From the NCBI GenBank assembly GCA_903932805.1, contig CAIZHO010000196.1, positions 1 to 22,898 of the forward strand: a DNA stretch of 22,898 nt, given 5' to 3'. Position numbers and translations under genes: made by a program. The notes under the pieces are model-generated. The model was not told where the DNA came from and did not search any database. It saw only the letters and a list, made by a program, of their open reading frames with translations. Positions 16,334-22,898 of the stretch are shown here, piece by piece. Position 1 is the stretch's first letter; every line of letters starts with the position of its first letter. This DNA is from an uncultured Roseiflexaceae bacterium. Its GTDB lineage: Bacteria; Chloroflexota; Chloroflexia; Chloroflexales; Roseiflexaceae.

Positions 16334-16349
16334 TGCCTGAGGAGTAGCC

Positions 16350-17501
16350 ATGGACCACCTCACCCGACGAGCCTTCTGGGCCGCATTCGCCGCCACTTTC
16401 TGCTTCTTTGCAGCGTTCTATGCGCTCATCGTGCCGTTACCGCTGTACATGCAGGCAGAAGGCATTTCGGATTGGCATATCGGCATCGTCATGGGCGCGT
16501 TCGGGATTGCGTCACTCGTTGGGCGTCCGTTTGCGGGCGCACTCAGTGACCGCTATGGGGTCCGTCCGGTGATCGTCTACGGCACCATAGCGTTGGCGGT
16601 CGGCGGCAGCATGGTGGGATTGACGACCAACGTTGCATTGCTGTTTATGCTGCGGCTTTTGCAGGCATCGGGCTATGTTGCGTTCACCACTGCTGCCACA
16701 GCCCTCGTGTCGGGGCTGGTCGCCGCCTCGCACCGTGGAACTGCCCTTGCACGCTATGGCACCGCCGCCAACATTGCAATCACGATTGTGCCGCTGGTGG
16801 TCAGTAGTGCGTTACCAATCATTGGGACGCGCGGCGCATTTGTTGCCACGGGGATTGTGGCATGCATCGCGGGGCTTGTCATCTGGCAAATTATCCCCGC
16901 CCAAGCCACCCCAATCGAGCCGCCCGCACGTGTTACATTGCTTTCGTTCCCACGTGTCATCTGGCCGGCCATGGTGACGACATTTTGCTTCGGGGTGGGC
17001 TTCGGCGCCTACTTCCAATATCTGCCGCTCTTGGCCGAGCGGCGCGACATCAGTCCGATCGGCCCGGTCTACGTTGCCTACGGTGTCGCCATTATTGCCA
17101 CCCGGCTGCTCAGCGGTCGCTTCATCGACGGTGCCGACCGGCGCACGGTGTTGCTGCCCGCCACGGTATTGACGGTCGTGGGCATGATCCTGTTTGCCCT
17201 CGCGGATAGTCTGCCGTTGCTCATGCTCGCCGCTGCCTGTACCGCCAGTGGCGGTGGCTTGTCGCACCCGGCGTTGATTGCCATCCATGTCGACCGCGTC
17301 GCTGAACGCGGTAAGGCAACCGCAGCATTCTACTTGGCCTTTGATGTGGGTATCGGGATTGGCTCGTGGCTGTTGGCTGCGGTGCTCCACTACGCTGGCA
17401 TCAGCATGTTGTATGTGGCTGCTGCCGCCGCGTCAGCCCTTGCGTTGATCGCACTCCGTCGGATCCGCCCCATTGCGCCCCTTGTGTCAGAGAACACGTA
17501 A
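16350..17501 (+). CDS. MFS transporter of the arsenic operon
   Basis: The 383-residue product is a 12-helix major facilitator permease with motif A FAGALSDRYGVRP (61-73) and a second SGRFIDGADRR motif in the C-terminal half. GAGGAG stands before the ATG, 16 bases after the arsM stop, so it is the third gene of the operon. Position suggests export of arsenite, methylarsenicals or another arsenic compound. MFS arsenic exporters are known (ArsJ for 1-arseno-3-phosphoglycerate, ArsK for trivalent arsenicals), but ArsJ normally travels with a GAPDH gene that is absent here. Whether this protein belongs to ArsK or a distinct group cannot be decided by eye. No ArsB, Acr3, ArsA or ArsC gene is in view. 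Confidence 0.85.
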   Translation: MDHLTRRAFWAAFAATFCFFAAFYALIVPLPLYMQAEGISDWHIGIVMGAFGIASLVGRPFAGALSDRYGVRPVIVYGTIALAVGGSMVGLTTNVALLFMLRLLQASGYVAFTTAATALVSGLVAASHRGTALARYGTAANIAITIVPLVVSSALPIIGTRGAFVATGIVACIAGLVIWQIIPAQATPIEPPARVTLLSFPRVIWPAMVTTFCFGVGFGAYFQYLPLLAERRDISPIGPVYVAYGVAIIATRLLSGRFIDGADRRTVLLPATVLTVVGMILFALADSLPLLMLAAACTASGGGLSHPALIAIHVDRVAERGKATAAFYLAFDVGIGIGSWLLAAVLHYAGISMLYVAAAAASALALIALRRIRPIAPLVSENT

Positions 17502-17554
17502 AAAAGGTATCGCGGCGTCCCCGACAGGGGTGAACTGCGGTCCGCATACTCCTG

Positions 17555-17583
17555 TTGACATACAGGGGTTGAGCACCGAAAAC
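17555..17583 (+). promoter_or_regulatory. Orphan promoter-like element after the arsenic operon
   Basis: A perfect TTGACA (17555-17560) and 17-base spacer lead to a poor -10 (GAAAAC, 17578-17583). It is flanked by CCTGT/ACAGG inverted arms (17551-17555, 17562-17566), and ACAGGGGT occurs at 17524 and 17562. No plus-strand gene follows; only the hairpin at 17638 does. Confidence 0.25.
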
Positions 17584-17637
17584 TCCGGCACGCAAGATTT
17601 TTGCGTCACCCTCCCCCGTTGCCGTGAGTGTTCAAAT

Positions 17638-17676
17638 ACACACCACCCCGTCTGCATCGCAGACGGGGTGGTGTGT
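17638..17676. terminator. 18-bp hairpin between converging operons
   Basis: ACACACCACCCCGTCTGC pairs perfectly with 17659-17676 across a 3-base loop. It lies 14 bases beyond the minus-strand stop at 17690 and 137 bases beyond the arsenic operon. The T tract is weak on both strands (ATTTG on the minus side), so it is a strong hairpin with a probable, perhaps bidirectional, terminator role. Confidence 0.7.
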
Positions 17677-17689
17677 CCGTTCATGGCAA

Positions 17690-19555
17690 TCAGGGATTCG
17701 AAAAGCTTTCTTCGATGGAATACTCGAGGTCATCGGCGGCGAAGTCATCGTCCGAAATAGAGAGATCGTCGTCGCTCAAATCGATATCCGATTCGTAGCT
17801 TCCATCGCCGGTCTCGTCGACGTTGTAGTCCAACGTTTCGCCCTCTGCATCAATCGAATCGATGTCGAACGCCACAGTACTCTCATCTGCGGTTGCTACA
17901 TCATCGATCGAAAAGGCGACGTCACCCTCGGCATCGCTGGTCACAATATCGAGATCATAGGAACCGTCGTCGTTACCATCGATGACGAAGGTTCCATCTT
18001 CGTCGTTGTAGCTGAAGGTCACACGCTGATCGGCAGCCAAATCGTAGTCTGTGAGCTGCGTGCTATACGCCGTGTCAGACTCTTCGTCTTCGTCAGCGAA
18101 GTAGATATCGGTGTCGTCGTCCCCGCTACTGTCCAGCCACAGCTCGTCGAGTCCATCGCCGAACCCGATTTCGGTGGCTTCTTCGGACACAGCCAAATCA
18201 TCGATGCGAATGACTTTGCCGTCGTTGAACGCACTAATAGCGTACGAGTCGGTGACACTACTGGTCATCTGCAACGAGATGGATTCTCCTGCAGGGATCC
18301 GAATCATCGGTGCGCCACGGTTGTCCCACACACTCGGGCCAGACTTGACGACCGATATCGTCGCGCCGTCGATTTCGTTGATCAACTCCCCATCCAAATA
18401 GCCGATACGCCGGCCGTCTGGGGTCACAAAGAACGATGATACTTCGGCGTCGGATGTCACGTTGCTTATATCCGACAAAAAGAACACCGTACTGCCCTTC
18501 CCGCCGGTGCTTCCTTTGGTACCGGCACAGAAGTCACAATCTTGGCGCACAATGCGTGGTGCCGAAGGGGTGAGTTCGAGTGTCTGTGATGCAGCATCAC
18601 CTTCGTACAGGTCACTTTCGATGTCCGGGTTGGGCGACCCATCATATGACCAGGTGTTGGCGACCATATCGACAACGATTTGCCGTTCTTGTCCGGGGTA
18701 ATTATTGTCATAAATAACAATTGCGACATGTCGTTCGTCGAGTGGTTCGATCCCAATCGGCGAGACCGCATGTCCCCCGGTGTAGTCGCGTTTGTAGAAG
18801 CCAATGGTATAAATGTGCTCTGGCGATGGCGTGTCTTGCATCCATTGCGAGAGCCGCTTCACGATCGCGACGGGGGTATCGGTCACAAATGAGTCGGTCG
18901 TCGGCGTGGTCATCTGGGTTGCCCACCAATAGGCGATCTCACCCTGGAGCGCATCGTCGCTGTACAAATCGAGGTCAGCGGTTTGTGTCGCGCCAAATGA
19001 CCGCAACGCCACGAGATCGTGGTAGAGATGCACACTAAGCACTGCCATGCCTTCACAGTGCCCGCCATCCATCGCATTGTTGATTTCGCGCATCCATTGG
19101 CGCGCTGCCGGGGACAACGTACAGACATCATTCTTTATACGGCTACACACCACGTTGCCAAACATCCGTTGCATGTCCGCCGCTTTGAGATTGCGGATGC
19201 CTGGTTCGTTCCCGTAGTTTTCGAACGAAAACCCATCGCGGTTGACATCGAATCCGCTCCGTGCCCGTAAATCAGACCAGTCGCTGACCGGGTTCGATTG
19301 GGGGGTGGCAGTCCGACGTCGCCGTGGGGTCTTGGTGGGTACGCGCGTGCGCGTAGCATTGGCACCGGTAGTGTCGCTTGCAGCGTCGCTTTCGCCGGCC
19401 AAACCAGGTTCGGTAGATTCTGCGGCAATCGTCGGTTCGATGTCCATGACTGCATCGCTGTCGGTGCTATTGAATGATTCAACAATCGCCCACACGGCAA
19501 CGGCAATGATGATATAGACGATCAGGCTTTTGCGTGAACGGGGTTTTTTCGTCAT
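17690..19555 (-). CDS. Membrane-anchored protein with predicted Cys-His-Asp centre and Asp-rich tail, unknown function
   Basis: The 621-residue product has a basic N-terminus and one membrane segment (about 11-26), then a Thr/Arg/Pro-rich spacer (about 60-90), so the bulk is probably outside the membrane. Residues about 91-310 hold conserved-looking blocks: DGGHCEGMAVLS with C167, GGHAVSPIGIE with H262, and AIVIYDNNYPG with D283. This Cys-His-Asp order is that of papain-like, C39-like and transglutaminase-like folds, so a cysteine peptidase or transferase is a reasonable inference. A further CDFC pair is at 340-343. A middle beta-rich part (about 350-470) contains a TPDGRRIGYLDGE repeat-like stretch, and residues about 470-617 are strongly acidic, with DGNDDGSYDLD and DETGDGSYESD, resembling calcium-binding loops. 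GAGGAA six bases before the ATG sets the start. It is the last gene of the ahcY-add operon. Confidence 0.8.
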   Translation of the reverse strand: MTKKPRSRKSLIVYIIIAVAVWAIVESFNSTDSDAVMDIEPTIAAESTEPGLAGESDAASDTTGANATRTRVPTKTPRRRRTATPQSNPVSDWSDLRARSGFDVNRDGFSFENYGNEPGIRNLKAADMQRMFGNVVCSRIKNDVCTLSPAARQWMREINNAMDGGHCEGMAVLSVHLYHDLVALRSFGATQTADLDLYSDDALQGEIAYWWATQMTTPTTDSFVTDTPVAIVKRLSQWMQDTPSPEHIYTIGFYKRDYTGGHAVSPIGIEPLDERHVAIVIYDNNYPGQERQIVVDMVANTWSYDGSPNPDIESDLYEGDAASQTLELTPSAPRIVRQDCDFCAGTKGSTGGKGSTVFFLSDISNVTSDAEVSSFFVTPDGRRIGYLDGELINEIDGATISVVKSGPSVWDNRGAPMIRIPAGESISLQMTSSVTDSYAISAFNDGKVIRIDDLAVSEEATEIGFGDGLDELWLDSSGDDDTDIYFADEDEESDTAYSTQLTDYDLAADQRVTFSYNDEDGTFVIDGNDDGSYDLDIVTSDAEGDVAFSIDDVATADESTVAFDIDSIDAEGETLDYNVDETGDGSYESDIDLSDDDLSISDDDFAADDLEYSIEESFSNP

Positions 19556-19584
19556 CGTGGTTCCTCATTCAAGCAGTATCTGCG

Positions 19585-20601
19585 TCAGTCGCGCACCCAA
19601 TCGGGGTGGTTCCACAATCGTTTGTACAGTGTGGTGCGGGCGTCGGGTGTCAGCCACGCAACGTCGACAGCGGTTTCGATGAGGCGACACACGTCGCGTC
19701 GCGTCAGCCCATAGATGCTTGCCAGCGCTGCATATTCGTCGGTGAGCGTATTATGGAACATTTTCGGGTCGTCCGTGTTAATCGTCACGCGCATCCCGCG
19801 TGCGATAAACTTCCCGACGGGGTGTGCCGCAATCGAGGGGTACACTCTGGTTCGCACATTCGATAATGGACAACACTCCAGTGCGAGATTGTGCGTGACA
19901 TAATACTCCACCAACGCTGGGTCTTCGACGGCCCTGCCGGCATGGCCGATGCGTTCTGGTTGGAGGGCGTTGATTGCACCCCATATACTCGCAGGGCCGG
20001 CTGCCTCACCGGCGTGGACCGTCGTGTGCAATCCGTAGCTCCGCGCCAGCGCAAAGACCGGTGCGAATGGTTCGGGTGGGTGTGATTGCTCTGACCCGCC
20101 CAACCCAATCCCCACCACACCGAGGTGACGCAGAGCAGCGACCTCGTGCACCGTCTGAATGGCTCGTTCGATGGGTGAGTCACGCACGACGTCGCAGATG
20201 AGCAGCACCGTCGTCTCGGCACAGCGGTCGAGCCCGGTGCGGATTGCAGCAGTGATTGCAGCAATGCTGAACCCGAGTGCGCGGAAGTCCGTTGGCGAAT
20301 AGTGTGCCTCGACATAGATGATGTGTTGTGCCGCGTAGTCTCGAGCGACTGCTTCGGCTATCCGCGTAAAGTCGTCGAGGCTACGGATGTACCGATTCTT
20401 CCACACCCACATCTCGATGAAGTGCGCAAAGTCGGTATAGATGAAGCGTTGCTCCAATGCCGCACGAGTGGGGACGTCCGGGTCACCGCCGTATTGTTGC
20501 ACCAGCTCCCACAGCGTATCGAGCGGGATCGAGCCTTCGAGGTGGACATGCAGTTCTACTTTGGGGATGGCGTCAAACCACCCAATCGGGATGTCTGTCA
20601 T
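19585..20601 (-). CDS. add: Adenosine deaminase
   Basis: The 338-residue product converts adenosine (or deoxyadenosine) to inosine in the cytoplasm. Zinc and catalytic motifs of the family are complete: HVHLEGS (H18, H20), the YGLHTTVHAGE block with its zinc His and catalytic Glu, IGHA, and NTDDP with the zinc-binding Asp. It lies downstream of ahcY in the same orientation and would remove the adenosine formed there. The ATG at 20601 is chosen because GAGGA lies about 10 bases before it; an earlier in-frame Met at 20646 is inside an intergenic hairpin and is rejected. Its stop is 29 bases before the start of the membrane-protein gene. Related adenine deaminases share these motifs, so an adenine or aminodeoxyfutalosine substrate is a remaining possibility. 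Confidence 0.88.
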   Translation of the reverse strand: MTDIPIGWFDAIPKVELHVHLEGSIPLDTLWELVQQYGGDPDVPTRAALEQRFIYTDFAHFIEMWVWKNRYIRSLDDFTRIAEAVARDYAAQHIIYVEAHYSPTDFRALGFSIAAITAAIRTGLDRCAETTVLLICDVVRDSPIERAIQTVHEVAALRHLGVVGIGLGGSEQSHPPEPFAPVFALARSYGLHTTVHAGEAAGPASIWGAINALQPERIGHAGRAVEDPALVEYYVTHNLALECCPLSNVRTRVYPSIAAHPVGKFIARGMRVTINTDDPKMFHNTLTDEYAALASIYGLTRRDVCRLIETAVDVAWLTPDARTTLYKRLWNHPDWVRD

Positions 20602-20617
20602 GGTGTGGCGGTCCTCG

Positions 20618-20646
20618 GTGGGGAACAATCGCCGATTGTTCCCCAC
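20618..20646 (-). terminator. Intercistronic hairpin between ahcY and add
   Basis: GTGGGGAACAATC, loop GCC, and the perfect 13-bp complement lie 15 bases after the ahcY stop. There is no T tract on the minus strand, and the stem ends one base before the add ribosome site (GAGGA, complement of 20612-20616). It may be an RNA processing or stability element, or a partial terminator reducing add expression. Confidence 0.6.
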
Positions 20647-20661
20647 TTATCGCAGAGAAGC

Positions 20662-21921
20662 CTAGGTGCCTTCTTGCCAGCTGTGCAGGTACGTGTCTTG
20701 TTCTGCCGTCAAGACGTCGTAGCGGATGCCCATTGCCTGCAACTTGATCGAGGCAATCATAGCGTCGAAGCGCTGCGGCAACGTATGGACGATTTTGGCC
20801 ATCGATGTGGCGTTGCGGGCGAGCATCTCGGAGGCGAGTGCCTGATTAGCAAACGACATATCCATGACCGCCGGGGGGTGGCCTTCACCCGCAACGAGAT
20901 TGACGAGACGGCCTTCGCCGAGCAGGTGGAACGTCCGACCGTCGGCATGTACATAACTGGTCACGTGCGTACGTGGCTGCTCTTTGCGCACTGCCAAGGC
21001 TTCGAGGGCGGCGACATCGACTTCGACATTGAAGTGACCCGCATTGGCCAACACACAGCCGTCTTTGAGCTCGGCCAGATGCTCAGGCCCGACGACGGTC
21101 CGATTACCCGTCACGGCCACGATAACATCGGCAATGCGTACGGCATCTAGCATGGGCATGACGCGGTAGCCGTCCATGGCCGCCTCGAGTGCTTTGACCG
21201 GATCGACCTCGGTCACCACAACCAATGCGCCGAGGCCGGCAGCCCGTGCTGCCACACCGCGTCCACACCAGCCATACCCAGCCACCACAATGGTACGGCC
21301 CGCCAACAGCAAATTGGTGGCACGGATGATGCCATCGATCGCGCTCTGACCAGTGCCGTAGCGATTGTCAAACATGTGTTTGGTGAGGGATTGGTTGACG
21401 GCAATAACGGGGAACGGCAGGACCCCCTGTGCCTCCATTGCCTTGAAGCGCTTGACGCCTGCCGTGGTCTCTTCGGTTGCGCCCATGGGCATCACACCGG
21501 CATTGAGCCCACGTTGGAGCAAGGCACTTGTGAGGTCTGCACCGTCGTCGCAGAGCACATGCGGCTTGACATCGAGTGCGACATTGATATGCGAACGGAA
21601 GGTATCGAGCGACTCGCCGCGTACCCCATAAACAGGAATTTCGTCGTGCATGACCAGCGACGCAGCCACGTCGTCTTGGGTCGACAACGGGTTCGAAGCA
21701 ACCAGCACGACCTCGGCGCCACCCGCGGACAACGTACGCATCAAGGCGGCGGTTTTGGCGGTTATATGCAAACAAACCGAGATGCGCAGTCCTTTGAGCG
21801 GTCGTTCCTTGCGGAATCGCTCGCGGATGCCCAACAATACCGGCATGTCGCCTTCGTTCCAATTGATTTTGTTTCGGCCGGCATCTGCCAGCGAAAGGTC
21901 AGCAATCTCGTAATCGGCCAT
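20662..21921 (-). CDS. ahcY: S-adenosylhomocysteinase, short archaeal/Thermotoga-type
   Basis: The 419-residue product hydrolyses S-adenosylhomocysteine to adenosine and homocysteine, keeping SAM-dependent methylation from being inhibited. Substrate residues visible are H52 (CLHITAKTA), the CDDGAD Asp pair (125-126), E151 (ATEETTAG), K181, D185 and N186 (SLTKHMFDNRYGTGQS). The NAD domain begins VVAGYGWCGRG (212-222). The C-terminus is LHSWQEGT and lacks the KPxxYRY tail of the longer bacterial and eukaryotic enzymes, as in archaeal and Thermotoga enzymes. AGGAGG six bases before the ATG and a good upstream promoter fix the start. It is first in a three-gene minus operon with add and the membrane protein. 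The methanogen relative prefers S-inosylhomocysteine, so substrate choice is not certain. Confidence 0.93.
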   Translation of the reverse strand: MADYEIADLSLADAGRNKINWNEGDMPVLLGIRERFRKERPLKGLRISVCLHITAKTAALMRTLSAGGAEVVLVASNPLSTQDDVAASLVMHDEIPVYGVRGESLDTFRSHINVALDVKPHVLCDDGADLTSALLQRGLNAGVMPMGATEETTAGVKRFKAMEAQGVLPFPVIAVNQSLTKHMFDNRYGTGQSAIDGIIRATNLLLAGRTIVVAGYGWCGRGVAARAAGLGALVVVTEVDPVKALEAAMDGYRVMPMLDAVRIADVIVAVTGNRTVVGPEHLAELKDGCVLANAGHFNVEVDVAALEALAVRKEQPRTHVTSYVHADGRTFHLLGEGRLVNLVAGEGHPPAVMDMSFANQALASEMLARNATSMAKIVHTLPQRFDAMIASIKLQAMGIRYDVLTAEQDTYLHSWQEGT

Positions 21922-21950
21922 GATGGTCCTCCTGTAGGTCGTCCGTACCT

Positions 21951-21979
21951 ATGATAGTGGAACTTTCTCTGCATGCAAA
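21951..21979 (-). promoter_or_regulatory. Promoter of the ahcY operon
   Basis: On the minus strand TTTGCA (complement of 21974-21979), 17 bases, and TATCAT (complement of 21951-21956) give 4/6 and 5/6 matches to sigma-70 consensus, with the start of transcription near 21944 and a short leader of about 22 bases to the ATG. Confidence 0.6.
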
Positions 21980-22065
21980 CTCGCACAGCGATGCCTGTCT
22001 TGTCTGAACTGCTATGGTACGATGCGCATATCTGTAGCGAATCAGACGTGAGAGAGGAGTGTGAG

Positions 22066-22898
22066 ATGGCCAAAATAGCCCTCATCGGTGCAGGGAGTGT
22101 GGTCTTTACCCGTAACCTATGTAGCGACATCTTGTTGTCACCCGCGCTCCAAGATTGCGAAATCGCACTGATGGACATCGACCGTACGCGCCTCGAGATC
22201 GCACGCGCCCTCGTCCAAACCATCATCGACAAACGACAATTACGCGCAACCGTGACCGCAACGACCGTCCGACGTGATGCGGTGCGCGGGGCACGCTATA
22301 TCATTACGACCTTCCAACAAGGCGGTCTCGGCGCGTACCAGCTCGATATCGACATCCCACAAAAATATGGAGTAGAGCAGTGCGTCGGCGACACGCTCGG
22401 TCCAGGCGGCGTCTTCCGCGCGTTGCGCACCATCCCCGTGCTCCTCGATTTGGCGGACGACATCATCCAGGTTGGTAACCGTGACGCGCTGTTGCTCAAC
22501 TACGTCAATCCGATGGCAGCCAATTGTTGGGCAGTCGATCGCGCCAAGGGGATCCCGCATGTCGGGCTTTGTCATAGTGTGCAGGGCACCAGCGAAATGA
22601 TGGCGACGTGGGCAGATGTACCATACGAACAGGTCGTCTATCAGTGCGCTGGCATCAATCACCAGGCGTTCTTCCTCAAATTCGAAGACAGCCGCGGGAC
22701 GGATTTGTACCCCGTCATCCGCGAAGTCACGACACAGCCCGATATCTATGGGAGCGAGCCGGTACGCATCGACATGATGCGGCACTTTGGTTTGTTCGTG
22801 ACCGAGTCGAGTGGTCATGCCAGCGAGTATATGCCGTACTTCCGTAAAAACGCCGCCATGGTCAACGACGTCTTGGTGCCCAAGTTCACCAGCCCACA
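22066..22898 (+). CDS. Glycoside hydrolase family 4 alpha-glycosidase (partial, runs off right edge)
   Basis: The first 277 residues of a GH4 enzyme (alpha-galactosidase/alpha-glucosidase/glucuronidase group) are present; family members are about 430-480 residues, so the C-terminal third is missing. GH4 enzymes hydrolyse glycosides by an NAD- and Mn-dependent oxidation-elimination route. The NAD motif GAGSVVFT is at 8-15, followed by GVEQCVGDTLGPGG (102-115), NYVNPMAANCWA, the metal Cys in GLCHSVQGT (C169) and the metal His in AGINHQAFF (H199). The overall look is closest to MelA-type alpha-galactosidases. AGGAG six bases before the ATG sets the start. It diverges from the ahcY operon. Confidence 0.9.
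   Translation, partial: MAKIALIGAGSVVFTRNLCSDILLSPALQDCEIALMDIDRTRLEIARALVQTIIDKRQLRATVTATTVRRDAVRGARYIITTFQQGGLGAYQLDIDIPQKYGVEQCVGDTLGPGGVFRALRTIPVLLDLADDIIQVGNRDALLLNYVNPMAANCWAVDRAKGIPHVGLCHSVQGTSEMMATWADVPYEQVVYQCAGINHQAFFLKFEDSRGTDLYPVIREVTTQPDIYGSEPVRIDMMRHFGLFVTESSGHASEYMPYFRKNAAMVNDVLVPKFTSP

Noticed and set aside
17624..18439. Plus-strand ORF of 271 codons opposite the membrane-anchored protein
   Set aside because: It lies antisense to the acidic-tail codons and spans the hairpin at 17638; no start signal or family motif.
20302..21150. Plus-strand ORF of 282 codons across add and ahcY
   Set aside because: It is a shadow of two well-supported minus-strand enzymes and crosses their intergenic hairpin.

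Overview
The window looks like a chromosomal piece of a Chloroflexota bacterium, probably class Chloroflexia. This is an inference. It rests on a Roseiflexus-like (di)phosphomevalonate decarboxylase, a short archaeal/Thermotoga-type S-adenosylhomocysteinase, and secreted proteins with long Thr/Pro/Arg/Ala-rich linkers. No rRNA, tRNA, CRISPR array, transposase or phage gene was seen. Most genes have a clear AGGAGG-like ribosome binding site 6-9 nt before the start, which fixes most start codons.

Layout. 1-142 is a perfect, loop-less palindrome at the window edge, enclosing the 3' end of a type I phosphodiesterase-like hydrolase (minus, 116-898). 957-4318 (plus) is a probable operon: an 18-codon upstream ORF, a GHMP-fold mevalonate-type decarboxylase, a GlmS-like SIS-domain protein and an M42 aminopeptidase. 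A small lipoprotein (minus) overlaps the aminopeptidase tail to tail by 4 bp. 4811-9054 (plus) holds yvcK, an iodotyrosine-deiodinase-like nitroreductase and two tandem, closely related MFS transporters. 9286-10573 (minus) is a DinB-like gene followed by a short-chain dehydrogenase with a textbook terminator. A mirrored promoter region separates these from a guanidino-modifying hydrolase (arginine deiminase/DDAH superfamily, plus), which has its own long terminator hairpin. A 1112-residue secreted subtilase follows.

15107-17501 (plus) is a compact arsenic-response operon: promoter with overlapping operator repeats, arsR, arsM and an MFS transporter. A long hairpin separates it from a converging minus operon, in transcription order ahcY, add and a membrane-anchored protein with a predicted Cys-His-Asp centre and an Asp-rich tail. 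AhcY and Add form a natural pair: SAH is hydrolysed to homocysteine plus adenosine, and adenosine is deaminated to inosine, which pulls the reversible AhcY reaction forward. A GH4 glycosidase diverges from ahcY and runs off the right edge.

The least explained items are the membrane-anchored Cys/His/Asp protein at the end of the ahcY-add operon, the translationally coupled leader ORF before the decarboxylase, and the nitroreductase with a complete iodotyrosine-deiodinase-type Glu/Tyr/Lys set. The edge palindrome may be an assembly artefact.
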